From: Candidatus Krumholzibacteriia bacterium
Lineage (GTDB): Bacteria; Krumholzibacteriota; Krumholzibacteriia; Krumholzibacteriales; Krumholzibacteriaceae
Length of the DNA stretch: 64,000 bases
Assembly (NCBI GenBank): GCA_023131975.1
Contig: JAGLYV010000077.1
Location: forward strand, 1-64,000
Direction: 5' to 3'
In this document: piece by piece, positions 48,009-56,623 of the stretch
Layout of the letters: each line of letters starts with the position of its first letter
Numbering within the stretch: the stretch's first letter is position 1
Notes under the pieces: model-generated
What the model saw: the letters and a program-made list of their open reading frames with translations, nothing else
What the model was told of the DNA's origin: nothing
Database searches by the model: none
Program-made: the position numbers and the translations under genes

Positions 48009-49114
48009 TGAGTGTTAAGGACTTGATGAAGCGGCATCTTCAGAATGTAAAACCTTACATTCCCGGCAAACCGGTCGAGGAATTGAGAAGAGAAAAGAAT
48101 ATCAAGGGTGAAATAATCAAACTTGCCTCGAATGAGAATCCCTATGAACCCCTGGACGAGATCAAGCGGGCCATAATGGACGAGATAAGCCAGCTGGGTC
48201 GTTATCCTAATTCTGGAAGTCATTACCTCAGTCACGAACTGGCTGAACATCATGGGGTGGAGCCCGGGCAGATATTTGTCGGAAACGGTTCGAACGAGAT
48301 ACTCGACCTGCTTGTCAGAGCATTTATCAACCCGGGAGAGGAAGCCGCTTACCCATTTCCAAGTTTCATTGCCTATCCCCTCATTTGCCAGCAGGCTGGC
48401 GTGGCCGAGATCAAAGTTCCACTGAAAGACTACCGGCTTGACCTGGTTGCCCTGAAGGACGCTTTGACTCCCGCGACAAAAATGGTCTTCATCTGCAACC
48501 CGAATAATCCGACAGGAACCTACGTGACAGCAAGTGAAGTCGACACCTTTCTCGAAGGTCTGCCTGACGATATACTGGTAGTATTCGATGAGGCATATTT
48601 TGAATATGTCACAGCTGATGATTACCCTGACACAAAAAGTATTCTGGGAAAACGTGAGAACATCATCATCCTCAGGACATTCTCCAAGGCCTTCTCTCTT
48701 TCAGGACTCAGGATCGGGTATTCGATCTCACATGTGGATCTTGCCACCTGCCTGCATATGGTGAGGCAGCCATTCAATGTGAACCGGATAGCCCAGATAG
48801 CGGCAAGGGCTGCTCTCAGGAGCAGGGATGGCCTGAAGGAACGGATAGATGAGAACAACCAGCAGAGAGAATGGGTCGGCGACAATCTTAGAAAACTGGG
48901 ATTCGATGTTCCTGCATCTCAGACAAACTTTCTCCTTGCTGTCCCGCTTGAAGATAAACATGAGAATCTTGTCGGAAAGATGATGGACAGGGGAGTCATT
49001 GTCAGATCCGCGAATCCATGGGGATTGGGCAAGGAAGCTTTCAGGGTCTCAATGGGGACTCCGGAAGAAAACAGGATCTTCCTGGACGTACTTGGCAGCA
49101 TTCTGGAAACATGA
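48008..49114 (+). CDS. hisC: Histidinol-phosphate aminotransferase
   Basis: 368 residues. A class I/II PLP aminotransferase with 'IKLASNENPYEPLDEIKRAI', 'NPNNPTGTYVTASEV', 'DEAYFEYV' and the PLP lysine in 'RTFSKAFSLSGLRIGY'. HisC converts imidazole-acetol phosphate to histidinol phosphate; homologues may also transaminate aromatic amino acids, and no other his genes are nearby. The ATG overlaps the rluB stop by one base. It separates rluB from cmk, which are adjacent or near in many Firmicutes. A strong hairpin follows. Confidence 0.93.
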   Translation: MSVKDLMKRHLQNVKPYIPGKPVEELRREKNIKGEIIKLASNENPYEPLDEIKRAIMDEISQLGRYPNSGSHYLSHELAEHHGVEPGQIFVGNGSNEILDLLVRAFINPGEEAAYPFPSFIAYPLICQQAGVAEIKVPLKDYRLDLVALKDALTPATKMVFICNPNNPTGTYVTASEVDTFLEGLPDDILVVFDEAYFEYVTADDYPDTKSILGKRENIIILRTFSKAFSLSGLRIGYSISHVDLATCLHMVRQPFNVNRIAQIAARAALRSRDGLKERIDENNQQREWVGDNLRKLGFDVPASQTNFLLAVPLEDKHENLVGKMMDRGVIVRSANPWGLGKEAFRVSMGTPEENRIFLDVLGSILET

Positions 49115-49124
49115 CATCAGCCCG

Positions 49125-49147
49125 CGGATCCTGAGGACCAGGATCCG
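49125..49147. terminator. Perfect nine-base-pair hairpin between hisC and cmk
   Basis: CGGATCCTG-AGGAC-CAGGATCCG is a perfect inverted repeat with a five-base loop, ten bases after the hisC stop. A T-run (GTTTTT) comes only eleven bases further, next to the cmk ATG, so termination may be weak. It could instead protect hisC mRNA or limit cmk translation. Confidence 0.5.
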
Positions 49148-49164
49148 GACGCAAGAAAGTTTTT

Positions 49165-50499
49165 ATGAAGGATATTATTGTCACTATCGACGGACACGCT
49201 GGTTCGGGCAAAAGCACGACCGCAGCGCTTCTCGCCGACAGGCTTGGACTGATGTACCTTGATACCGGGGCTATGTACAGAGCTGTTACATACGCGGTGA
49301 TCAGCCGGGGTATCGATCCTGAGGATGAGGAAAAAGTCTCCGGGATCGCAGAAACTATTTCCATCGAGTTGAAGGATTCAGACGGTAGACCTGTTTTCTT
49401 CCTTGACGGAGAGGAAGTAGAGTCAAAGATCAGGACATTGGAAGTCTCCAACGCTGTTTCGCCTGTCAGTCAGCACCGGGGTGTCAGAAAATCGATGGTC
49501 AGGATACAGAGGAAGATCGGGGCCGGAGGAGGGATAGTCGCGGAAGGCCGAGACACGGGAACGACTGTCTTTCCATCTGCTGAAGTCAAGGTGTTCCTGG
49601 AAGCTGATACAGAAGCGAGGGTCGAAAGAAGGGTCGCCCAGATGCGCTCTATGGGAATGGATCCGGATCCTGAAGAGATAAGACGCAATATTGCTGAAAG
49701 GGACAGTATAGACTCCGGCAGGGAACACAGCCCGCTCAGAAAGGCCCCGGGCTCTGTAGTAGTCAATACATCGACGACCACCATAGAGGGACAGGTCGAT
49801 ATAATAGAAAAAGCAGTCAGGAAAGAATATGAAAGATTGTCGCAACTGCGGATCCAGCGCGGCCAACCTTCGGGATCGCGAAAAGCCCCCATCTACTGGC
49901 GCATTACAGTGGGGGCAGTGTATTGTTTTTTCAGGATCGTATTCGGCCTGAAGGTGTATGGGATGGAGAATCTCTTGTACAGGGAGAATTTCATTATTGC
50001 ATCGAACCACATCTCTTATGCGGATCCTCTGCTGGTCGGTTGCGTCGTGAAGCGGGAAATCTGGTTTATGGCAAAGATAGAGCTGTTTAAAAACAGGTTT
50101 TTAGGATGGCTGATAAGGAAATACCACGCGTTTCCCGTAAAGCGTGGGGCGGCTGACCGAAAATCTATCAAGGTGATATTCGAAAAACTTGCCGACGGAT
50201 ATTCGGTCCTGTTGTTTCCTGAGGGTACGAGATCCAGGACAGGGGAAATAGGGAAATTAAAGTCCGGACTTGGCTTTATCGCGATGAGTACTGGCAAGAG
50301 TATCGTTCCGGTCTTTATAAAGGGTGCCGGCATGCTCGGCAGGTGCATGATGCGAAAAGAAAAGCTGGAAGTCCGCATAGGTCGGCCGATAAGACTGAAT
50401 CCTGATTATGTTCCGGAAGACAGAAAATCAGACTACGAAATACTGGCTGGAATGATATCTGAATCCCTGAAGGTGCTTAAAGATGAATCGGAAGCTTGA
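49165..50499 (+). CDS. cmk: Fused cytidylate kinase / 1-acylglycerol-3-phosphate acyltransferase
   Basis: 444 residues in one uninterrupted frame. Residues ~1-225 are CMP kinase, with P-loop 'TIDGHAGSGKSTTAALLADR' and 'MYLDTGAMYRAVTYAV', 'EGRDTGTTVFPSAEVKVFLE'. Residues ~235-444 are a PlsC-type acyltransferase, with a hydrophobic segment, HX4D in 'ASNHISYADPLLVG' and 'LLFPEGTRSRTGEIG'. The first half phosphorylates CMP/dCMP; the second makes phosphatidic acid at the membrane. Separate cmk and plsC next to ispH and rpsA are known from Clostridia, so this looks like fusion of neighbours. Product CDP/CTP and phosphatidate meet in CDP-diacylglycerol synthesis. It overlaps ispH by 17 bases. Confidence 0.94.
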   Translation: MKDIIVTIDGHAGSGKSTTAALLADRLGLMYLDTGAMYRAVTYAVISRGIDPEDEEKVSGIAETISIELKDSDGRPVFFLDGEEVESKIRTLEVSNAVSPVSQHRGVRKSMVRIQRKIGAGGGIVAEGRDTGTTVFPSAEVKVFLEADTEARVERRVAQMRSMGMDPDPEEIRRNIAERDSIDSGREHSPLRKAPGSVVVNTSTTTIEGQVDIIEKAVRKEYERLSQLRIQRGQPSGSRKAPIYWRITVGAVYCFFRIVFGLKVYGMENLLYRENFIIASNHISYADPLLVGCVVKREIWFMAKIELFKNRFLGWLIRKYHAFPVKRGAADRKSIKVIFEKLADGYSVLLFPEGTRSRTGEIGKLKSGLGFIAMSTGKSIVPVFIKGAGMLGRCMMRKEKLEVRIGRPIRLNPDYVPEDRKSDYEILAGMISESLKVLKDESEA

Positions 50500-51343
50500 A
50501 GTCGTCTGTTCTCCTCACACAGGATACTGTTTCGGGGTTAAAAGGGCCATGACACTCATTGAGGAAGGTCTCTCAAAGAATGGACTCCGGATATATACCA
50601 TCGGTGACGTGATACACAATCCCCAGGCCGTTCGGAAGCTCATGGAAAAAGGCGTCATCCCCGTTGATTCAATGGATGAGCTGGGAGCAGGAGACACTCT
50701 GATAATCAGGGCTCATGGGGTCGATCCTTCGATCAGGGTACAGGCTGAAAAAATGGGGATCAAGCTTATTGATACAACATGCCCCTTCGTGCGGAAGATA
50801 CAGGAATATGTCGAAAAAATGTCCATGGAGGCGCGGCAGGTCATAATCATTGGAGATTCAAGTCATCCCGAGGTCAAGGGCATTGCCGGACGAGCTGAAG
50901 GAGGAGTGATCATTATTGATTCTCAATCTGATGCCATGAAAGTCGAAGGAGTCCAACAGGCCGGGGTCGTTATCCAGACCACCTACGCGCGTGAAAAAGC
51001 CATGGGTATAATAGAGATACTTCGCAGGAAGATTCCCGACCTGAGGAGTTATGACACTATATGCCAGGCAACTACACTCAGACGAGAGGCGACTCTCGAA
51101 CTTGCCCGCTCAGTCGATATGATGCTGGTGGTAGGAGGCAAGAGAAGTTCAAATACTAAAAGACTTTACAAGATGTGTATCGATTCAGGGATAGAGGCAA
51201 GATTTATCGAGACATCGAAAGAGATTTTGCCTGAATGGTTCGAAAAGTACAGAAAAATAGGACTCGCGACAGGGACATCGACTCCAGAATGGGTCGTCAG
51301 TGATGTCTTGCAAAGACTTCACGAAATAGCTGCCAGTATCTGA
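50483..51343 (+). CDS. ispH: 4-Hydroxy-3-methylbut-2-enyl diphosphate reductase
   Basis: 286 residues, normal length. Three iron-sulfur cysteines lie in 'SPHTGYCFGVKRAM', 'IDTTCPFVRKIQEYV' and 'YDTICQATTLRREA'. 'SSNTKRLYKMC' and 'ATGTSTPEWVVSDV' are conserved substrate-binding motifs. It is the last enzyme of the non-mevalonate (MEP) pathway, forming IPP and DMAPP, so isoprenoids are made by that route. Its ATG lies within the end of the cmk-plsC gene. rpsA follows after a 103-base gap with its own promoter. Confidence 0.97.
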   Translation: MNRKLEVVCSPHTGYCFGVKRAMTLIEEGLSKNGLRIYTIGDVIHNPQAVRKLMEKGVIPVDSMDELGAGDTLIIRAHGVDPSIRVQAEKMGIKLIDTTCPFVRKIQEYVEKMSMEARQVIIIGDSSHPEVKGIAGRAEGGVIIIDSQSDAMKVEGVQQAGVVIQTTYAREKAMGIIEILRRKIPDLRSYDTICQATTLRREATLELARSVDMMLVVGGKRSSNTKRLYKMCIDSGIEARFIETSKEILPEWFEKYRKIGLATGTSTPEWVVSDVLQRLHEIAASI

Positions 51344-51379
51344 CAACTCAAAAGCCCCTCCTGAACAGTCAAAAACCGC

Positions 51380-51408
51380 TTGCGATTCTTTTCGTAAGGA
51401 CCTATCAT
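51380..51408 (+). promoter_or_regulatory. Candidate sigma-70 promoter for rpsA
   Basis: TTGCGA, a 17-base spacer and TATCAT (nine of twelve) lie between ispH and rpsA, about 38 bases before the ATG. A pair of complementary six-mers, GCCCCT and AGGGGC, flanks the region but they are ~75 bases apart. Confidence 0.42.
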
Positions 51409-51446
51409 AACTCTGTTAAAATCCATATGAAAGGGGCGATTAATCG

Positions 51447-53543
51447 ATGCACGAAGAAAAATTCGAGGAAACACAGCAGGGCACCGGAATATCCGGGACA
51501 ACCGGTAAGGAGGAGACTGGCGGAACCAAAATCAACTCCACCAAGTATTCCTACCTGGCCATGTTCGAGGCGGTGACTCCCGGGGAAATCGATTCCGATT
51601 TTGAGGAGGGAGAAGACTGGCTCGAAATCGCGGGAGGTATCCGCACAGAGGCCGATGAACTGAAGGAAGGCAAGATCGTAAAAGGTACTGTCTATTCAGT
51701 TCACGAGAAAGAGATCATTCTCGACGTCGGATTCAAGAGTGAGGGTACAATTCCCATCAATGAATTCGCCAATTGTACAGAGGTCAAAAAAGGTGACGTC
51801 TTTGACGTTTTTCTTGAGAAGATGGAAAATCAGGACGGACTGATTGTCCTTTCAAAGATGAAAGCCGACTTCCTCAAGGCCTGGAACGAGATCAAGGAAG
51901 CATATGATGACGCAAGTACAGTCAATGCCCTGGTAGACAGAAGGATCAAGGGTGGGCTGGTCGTCAAATTGATGGGAGTCGACGCGTTCCTTCCGGGATC
52001 GCAGATCGCTCTCCGCCAGGTCCCGAATCTTGACGATCTTATCGGCAAGGAACTCGATTGCAAGATCATCAAGCTTAACAAGAGAAGAAGAAACATCGTC
52101 GTTTCCCGCAGAGTCGTGCTGGAAGCCGAGCGTGAGGAAAACAAGAAGACTCTCCTCGCCGAGATAGAGGTCGGAGAGATTCGCGAAGGTATCGTAAAGA
52201 ATATCACCGATTTCGGCGCGTTTGTCGATCTTGGTGGTATCGACGGGCTTCTACACCTGACAGATCTCACATGGGGCAGGGTCAGCCATCCTTCGGAAGT
52301 AGTAGCTATCAGTGACAAGCTGAAGGTCAAGGTCCTTGATTTCGACAAGGAAAGAGAGAGGATCTCCCTCGGCCTCAAGCAGCTCACGCCATATCCGTGG
52401 GAAGGTGTCGAGGAACGCTATCCAATCGCTAAGAAGATGAGAGGCAAGGTAGTCTCGATCACCGATTACGGTGCTTTCGTTGAACTTGAAAAAGGCATCG
52501 AAGGCCTTATACATATCTCGGAGATGTCCTGGACACGACATGTAAAGCATCCTTCCAAGGTCGTTGCGATCGGCGATACAGTGGAAGCTGTCATCCTGAA
52601 TGTCGACAAGGAACACGAGAAAATATCGCTTGGCCTTAAACAGCTGGAACCGGACCCATGGAAAGCTCTCGAGAGTAAGTACCCGGCCGGAACCAGATTG
52701 AATGGCAAAGTCAGAAACCTGACTAATTTCGGCGCATTTGTGGAAATCGAAGACGGCATCGATGGCCTCGTTCATATTTCCGACATGTCATGGGCAAAGA
52801 GGATAAGGCACCCGTCGGAAATGGTCCGAAAAGGTGACGAAGTCGAAGTAGTCGTCCTTGAGATCGACAGCTCGAAAAGAAGGATCAGCCTGGGAATGAA
52901 GCAGACGAGAGAAAATCCATGGACGGATCTGGCCAACGAGTTCACTGTCGGCACGGAAACGCCAGGAATTATCTCGAGGATCCTTGACAGGGGTGCTGTA
53001 GTAGAGCTCAGGACTGATGTAGAAGGCTTTGTCCCTCTTTCCCATCTAGGGATCGACGGTATCAAGAAGCCTACCGAGCACTTCGATACGAATAACAAAC
53101 TTCCTCTGAAAGTCATCAAGATGGATCCCCAGAACAAACGCATCGTCCTTAGCGTTAACGCGTTTTTCGAGGGAAAACCCAAGGAAGAGCTGGATGAGTT
53201 CAGAGAGAAATTCCCGAGAAGAGAGGTCAGTAGTGATTCGGCGGATGATGCTGGAGATATTGCTGAACCATATGATGATGCTTATCAGGAAGATGTCGCT
53301 GCCGAGAAGGCTCCTGAGCCTGAAGCAGAGACAGTCGAAGAACCTCTGGATGAGGTGAAGACCGACGAGACTCCCGATGCTGAACCTTCCGAACCTGCGG
53401 TTGAGGAAAAAGCCGTTGAAAAAGAAGTTTCAGAAGAAACAGCCGTCGAAGAAGAAGCTTCAGAAGAAACAACAGACGAAGAAGCAGTTTCAGAAGAAGC
53501 AACAGACGAAAAAGCTGTAGAGGATGAAGAGAAGAAGGATTAG
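51447..53543 (+). CDS. rpsA: Ribosomal protein bS1 with six S1 domains and acidic tail
   Basis: 698 residues, against ~557 in E. coli. The first ~70 residues are an extra low-complexity leader. Six S1 domains follow at ~72-140, 155-225, 238-310, 325-397, 410-482 and 497-570; repeats 3-5 are the clearest ('NITDFGAFVDLGGIDGLLHL', 'SITDYGAFVELEKGIEGLIH', 'NLTNFGAFVEIEDGIDGLVH'). S1 binds mRNA on the 30S subunit and promotes initiation. The last ~105 residues are a Glu/Ala/Val/Ser-rich acidic tail of short degenerate repeats. It has its own promoter and a hairpin downstream. Confidence 0.96.
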   Translation: MHEEKFEETQQGTGISGTTGKEETGGTKINSTKYSYLAMFEAVTPGEIDSDFEEGEDWLEIAGGIRTEADELKEGKIVKGTVYSVHEKEIILDVGFKSEGTIPINEFANCTEVKKGDVFDVFLEKMENQDGLIVLSKMKADFLKAWNEIKEAYDDASTVNALVDRRIKGGLVVKLMGVDAFLPGSQIALRQVPNLDDLIGKELDCKIIKLNKRRRNIVVSRRVVLEAEREENKKTLLAEIEVGEIREGIVKNITDFGAFVDLGGIDGLLHLTDLTWGRVSHPSEVVAISDKLKVKVLDFDKERERISLGLKQLTPYPWEGVEERYPIAKKMRGKVVSITDYGAFVELEKGIEGLIHISEMSWTRHVKHPSKVVAIGDTVEAVILNVDKEHEKISLGLKQLEPDPWKALESKYPAGTRLNGKVRNLTNFGAFVEIEDGIDGLVHISDMSWAKRIRHPSEMVRKGDEVEVVVLEIDSSKRRISLGMKQTRENPWTDLANEFTVGTETPGIISRILDRGAVVELRTDVEGFVPLSHLGIDGIKKPTEHFDTNNKLPLKVIKMDPQNKRIVLSVNAFFEGKPKEELDEFREKFPRREVSSDSADDAGDIAEPYDDAYQEDVAAEKAPEPEAETVEEPLDEVKTDETPDAEPSEPAVEEKAVEKEVSEETAVEEEASEETTDEEAVSEEATDEKAVEDEEKKD
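53395..53532 (+). repeat. Degenerate short repeats encoding the acidic tail of S1
   Basis: GAAGAA-rich units such as GTTTCAGAAGAAACAGCCG, GCTTCAGAAGAAACAACAG and GTTTCAGAAGAAGCAACAG recur every ~30 bases and encode (V/A)SEE(T/A) motifs. Such tracts change length by slippage, so strain-to-strain variation is likely here. Confidence 0.7.
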
Positions 53544-53572
53544 GCCAAGTAGTTAAGGCTTGTCTTTTTTAT

Positions 53573-53610
53573 GCGGAGTGAGGGTGGTCTGAAGCCTTCA
53601 CTCCGCTTTG
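53573..53610 (+). terminator. Probable terminator after rpsA
   Basis: GCGGAGTGA pairs with TCACTCCGC (nine base pairs), plus GG/CC with a bulged T, around a ten-base loop; a short TTTG follows. The T-tract is brief, so termination may be incomplete and allow read-through into mtaB. Confidence 0.6.
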
Positions 53611-53616
53611 TATGAT

Positions 53617-54945
53617 ATGTGCAATCTGAGAGGGCACGGTCTGGACATCGAAAAATCATTCTCAATAACGACCCTTGGCTGCAAACTGAATCAGTTTGAG
53701 TCGGAGTGTATCAGGCAGGAACTTATCCGCCTTGGCTGGGAATGCAGGGATTTCGGGACGAAGGTGTCTTTCAGCATTATTAATACATGTACGGTCACGG
53801 GCAAAACGGATTCACGCTGCAGGAATGCGGTACGGAGAGCAAAACGCGCGTCCCCCGAAAATCTTGTGGTGGTCACCGGGTGCTACGCTGAAGTGACTCC
53901 GAAGGCCCTCGAAATGATGAGCGAGGTCGATTTCGTGCTGGGAAACAGCAAAAAGGCTTCCATACCTTTCGAACTTGAAAGACTGGCAGGAAGTAAATCG
54001 GATCTCGCTTTCGAATCATCCCCCGAAAAATTCCTTTACGGTATTGATGATTTCAATAAACATTCGAGGGCATTTATCAAGGTCCAGGAGGGGTGCGATT
54101 CATCCTGCACATACTGCATCATTCCGAGGGCGAGAGGCTCGAGCAGAAGCATTTCCAGGGATGATGTCATCGCACAGGTTGTCAGACTCGAAAATAACGG
54201 TATCGAAGAGGTAGTCCTGACAGGAATACATATTGGCCGTTATGGATATGATCTCCCAGGTGCGATGAAGCTGGACACTCTCATTTCTGATATATTATCC
54301 CATACGGATAAAGTCAGGTTGAGGCTGAGTAGTATAGAGATGAACGAAGTGAGTGACGGCATTCTCTCATTGATGGTATCGAGCGAAAGGCTGGCTTCTC
54401 ACCTCCATATCCCATTGCAGAGCGGTGATGAGGATATCCTCAAGGCAATGAACCGACCTTATACAGCAACTGATTTCAGGGCTAAAATAGATAAAGTGAA
54501 GAAGTCATCCATGGATATATCGATCGGTACTGATATAATCACCGGCTTTCCGGGAGAGACAGATAGCAGGTTTCGAAATACGAGGAATTTTCTCAAGGCT
54601 CTGCCTTTTGATTATTTCCATGTCTTCGCTTTTTCGAGAAGGTCCGGGACTCCGGCGGATACCATGAACGATCAGGTATCACCGGAAACAAAAAAATCGA
54701 GGAGCAGGAAACTTATCCGCCTCGGCAAAAAAAAGAAATTCGAATTCATGCGCTCCAGGACCGGGAAAAGGGATGTGGTCCTTGTGCAGAGAAAAGCAAA
54801 GCGTTACTCAAGGTTCTTGACTGGTCTAACAGGGAATTACTGCGAAGTCAGCCTTAAGGCACCTTCTTCGAAATATGGAAAACTCTGTCCGGTGGATATC
54901 ACCCATTATTCGCGGGGCAGGCTTTACGGTACATTGAGCGAGTAG
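53617..54945 (+). CDS. mtaB: tRNA t6A37 methylthiotransferase MtaB
   Basis: About 442 residues from ATG 53617. The ORF-track TTG at 53608 touches the terminator, and a CTG at 53641 has a better placed GAGAGGG. The N-terminal MTTase domain has three Cys: 'TTLGCKLNQFESECI', 'INTCTVTGKTDSRC' and 'VVTGCYAEVTPKA'. The radical-SAM CxxxCxxC is 'EGCDSSCTYCIIPRARG'. A C-terminal TRAM-like segment follows. The 'CTVT...CRNAVRRA' pattern favours MtaB over RimO and MiaB. It converts t6A37 to ms2t6A37 in ANN-decoding tRNAs. A related enzyme, MiaB, follows 35 bases later. Confidence 0.92.
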   Translation: MCNLRGHGLDIEKSFSITTLGCKLNQFESECIRQELIRLGWECRDFGTKVSFSIINTCTVTGKTDSRCRNAVRRAKRASPENLVVVTGCYAEVTPKALEMMSEVDFVLGNSKKASIPFELERLAGSKSDLAFESSPEKFLYGIDDFNKHSRAFIKVQEGCDSSCTYCIIPRARGSSRSISRDDVIAQVVRLENNGIEEVVLTGIHIGRYGYDLPGAMKLDTLISDILSHTDKVRLRLSSIEMNEVSDGILSLMVSSERLASHLHIPLQSGDEDILKAMNRPYTATDFRAKIDKVKKSSMDISIGTDIITGFPGETDSRFRNTRNFLKALPFDYFHVFAFSRRSGTPADTMNDQVSPETKKSRSRKLIRLGKKKKFEFMRSRTGKRDVVLVQRKAKRYSRFLTGLTGNYCEVSLKAPSSKYGKLCPVDITHYSRGRLYGTLSE

Positions 54946-54980
54946 AATGTCATTTACAGGGAAGGTCAAAAGTACCTGAT

Positions 54981-56276
54981 ATGATGAAAGCATATTATGA
55001 ATCTTTCGGCTGTCAGATGAACGCATTTGACACAGAAGTCATCGAATCCATGATGACAGCATCCGGGTTTGAGACCGTACAATCGGCCGAAATGGCTGAT
55101 GTCATAATCGTTAATACCTGCAGTGTGAGAGAAAATGCGGAACAGAGAGCCATTGGTCGACTGAATGATCTTTCGAGGAACAAGGCTGTTCTGGTGGTAT
55201 GCGGATGTATGGCACAGAGGATGGGAGACAGCCTTTTTGACAAAGTATCGGGATTGTCCCTGATAGTAGGGCCAGACAACTACCTTGAGCTTGTATCCGC
55301 CGTAATTTCGATTATTGAAGGCGGAGAAAAGAATGTGATCACAGGGCAGGATGGTAAGGCTGCCTATCGCCTGGGATCGACCGGCAGCGAGAAGGGCGGG
55401 AGGGTATCCCGTTTTCTTTCGATTACCCGTGGATGCGAGAACTTCTGTTCCTACTGCATAGTTCCTTATCTCAGAGGCGCCGTGAGGAGCCGGGATATCG
55501 CTCAAATCCTGCGTGAGGTGAAGATCCTCACTGCAGCCGGTACTGAAGAAATCACTCTTCTCGGTCAAAACGTAATGGCCTACAATCGGGACGGAGTTGA
55601 TTTCGCAGGTCTCATCCGCCATATCCTTGAAAACTCTGATATCAGGCGATTGAGATTCCTGACCACACATCCCCGAGATGTAAACACGCAGATATTCCAG
55701 ATAATGAAGGAGGATCCACGGCTGTGTCCTCATATCCATCTTCCATTCCAGGCAGGAAGTAATCGCATACTTTCCATGATGGGAAGAGGATATACCAGGG
55801 AACATTATCTTGATATTATCTCTGAAGCACGTGAGATCATGCCCGATCTTGCAATCTCGACAGATATCATAGTCGGATTTCCCTCGGAAACGGACTCTGA
55901 TTTCGAGGAAACGCTTGATATTATAAGGAAGTGCAGATTCGATTCGGCTTTTACATTTAAATATTCACCCAGAGAGGGTACGGAAGCATACAAAATGGAC
56001 GATGACGTTTCTTCGGAACTGAAGAAGGAAAGACTGAAAAGGCTGAATAGCCTGGTCCAGAAGATAAGAAAGGACATCCTGGAGTCGAGGATCGGGCTGA
56101 TTGATGAAATCCTCCTTGACGCTAGGGTAAAAAAAGGGGAAAATCTTTTCTGGAAAGGTCGAACGCCGCATTTCAGAAATGTTCTCGTAAGTAGCGACGA
56201 TCTGAACCAGGGAGAGATTCTGCGAGTCTCTCTCTCAGGGATAAGAAACTTCACTTACCTTGGTGAAGTGGTGTGA
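54981..56276 (+). CDS. miaB: tRNA i6A37 methylthiotransferase MiaB
   Basis: 431 residues. N-terminal cluster ligands: 'ESFGCQMNAFDTEVI', 'VNTCSVRENAEQRAIGRL' and 'VVCGCMAQRMGDSLF'. Radical-SAM motif 'TRGCENFCSYCIVPYLRG', then 'EITLLGQNVMAYNRD' and 'LPFQAGSNRILSMMGRGYTR'. 'SVRE' and 'GRGYTR' separate MiaB from MtaB and RimO. It adds methylthio to i6A37, needing MiaA (not in the window). Gene order miaB...mutS...mutL matches Firmicutes, with envelope genes inserted. Start ATG 54981 or 54984; RBS weak. Confidence 0.96.
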   Translation: MMKAYYESFGCQMNAFDTEVIESMMTASGFETVQSAEMADVIIVNTCSVRENAEQRAIGRLNDLSRNKAVLVVCGCMAQRMGDSLFDKVSGLSLIVGPDNYLELVSAVISIIEGGEKNVITGQDGKAAYRLGSTGSEKGGRVSRFLSITRGCENFCSYCIVPYLRGAVRSRDIAQILREVKILTAAGTEEITLLGQNVMAYNRDGVDFAGLIRHILENSDIRRLRFLTTHPRDVNTQIFQIMKEDPRLCPHIHLPFQAGSNRILSMMGRGYTREHYLDIISEAREIMPDLAISTDIIVGFPSETDSDFEETLDIIRKCRFDSAFTFKYSPREGTEAYKMDDDVSSELKKERLKRLNSLVQKIRKDILESRIGLIDEILLDARVKKGENLFWKGRTPHFRNVLVSSDDLNQGEILRVSLSGIRNFTYLGEVV

Positions 56277-56290
56277 AGGAGGTAAAATTC

Positions 56291-56611
56291 GTGTGGATCT
56301 TTCGTGGTATCATTCTTCTTGTCGGTTTTGTCGGCCTCAGCTGGCTTGGAACGAGAAACGCAGGCACCCGAGTGACATTTCATTTTTTTACAAAGACATT
56401 CGTCGATGTTGAGTTGAATGTCATCATGTTAGTTACTTTTATCTCGGGAATGATTGCATGGGCTATTGGAGCCTGGATCAGGGAGGCTCAACTCAGGCTG
56501 CATCTTGTCAAGGAGAGGAAGCTCAATAAAAAATTAAAAGTAGAGATCTCAGATCTCAGGACTCTTCCGCTCGAGGATGACGAAGTCGTCGATTCGGATC
56601 CCGTACAATAG
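56291..56611 (+). CDS. lapA: LapA-family (DUF1049) membrane protein
   Basis: About 106 residues from GTG 56291, eight bases after AAGGAGG; the ORF-track GTG 56273 overlaps miaB. Two transmembrane helices (~3-20 and ~37-58) bracket a short loop 'GTRNAGTRVTFHFFTKTFVD'. A charged cytosolic coiled tail follows ('HLVKERKLNKKLKVEIS'). LapA acts with LapB in control of lipopolysaccharide synthesis in enterics. LapB follows directly, which supports the name. Small membrane proteins of this kind are easily misnamed, so the family call is stronger than the function. Confidence 0.78.
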   Translation: MWIFRGIILLVGFVGLSWLGTRNAGTRVTFHFFTKTFVDVELNVIMLVTFISGMIAWAIGAWIREAQLRLHLVKERKLNKKLKVEISDLRTLPLEDDEVVDSDPVQ

Positions 56612-56623
56612 AAAGAATTCATC

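Noticed and set aside
54966-55805. 279-residue minus-strand ORF opposite miaB
   Set aside because: It mirrors miaB codons; no family signature.
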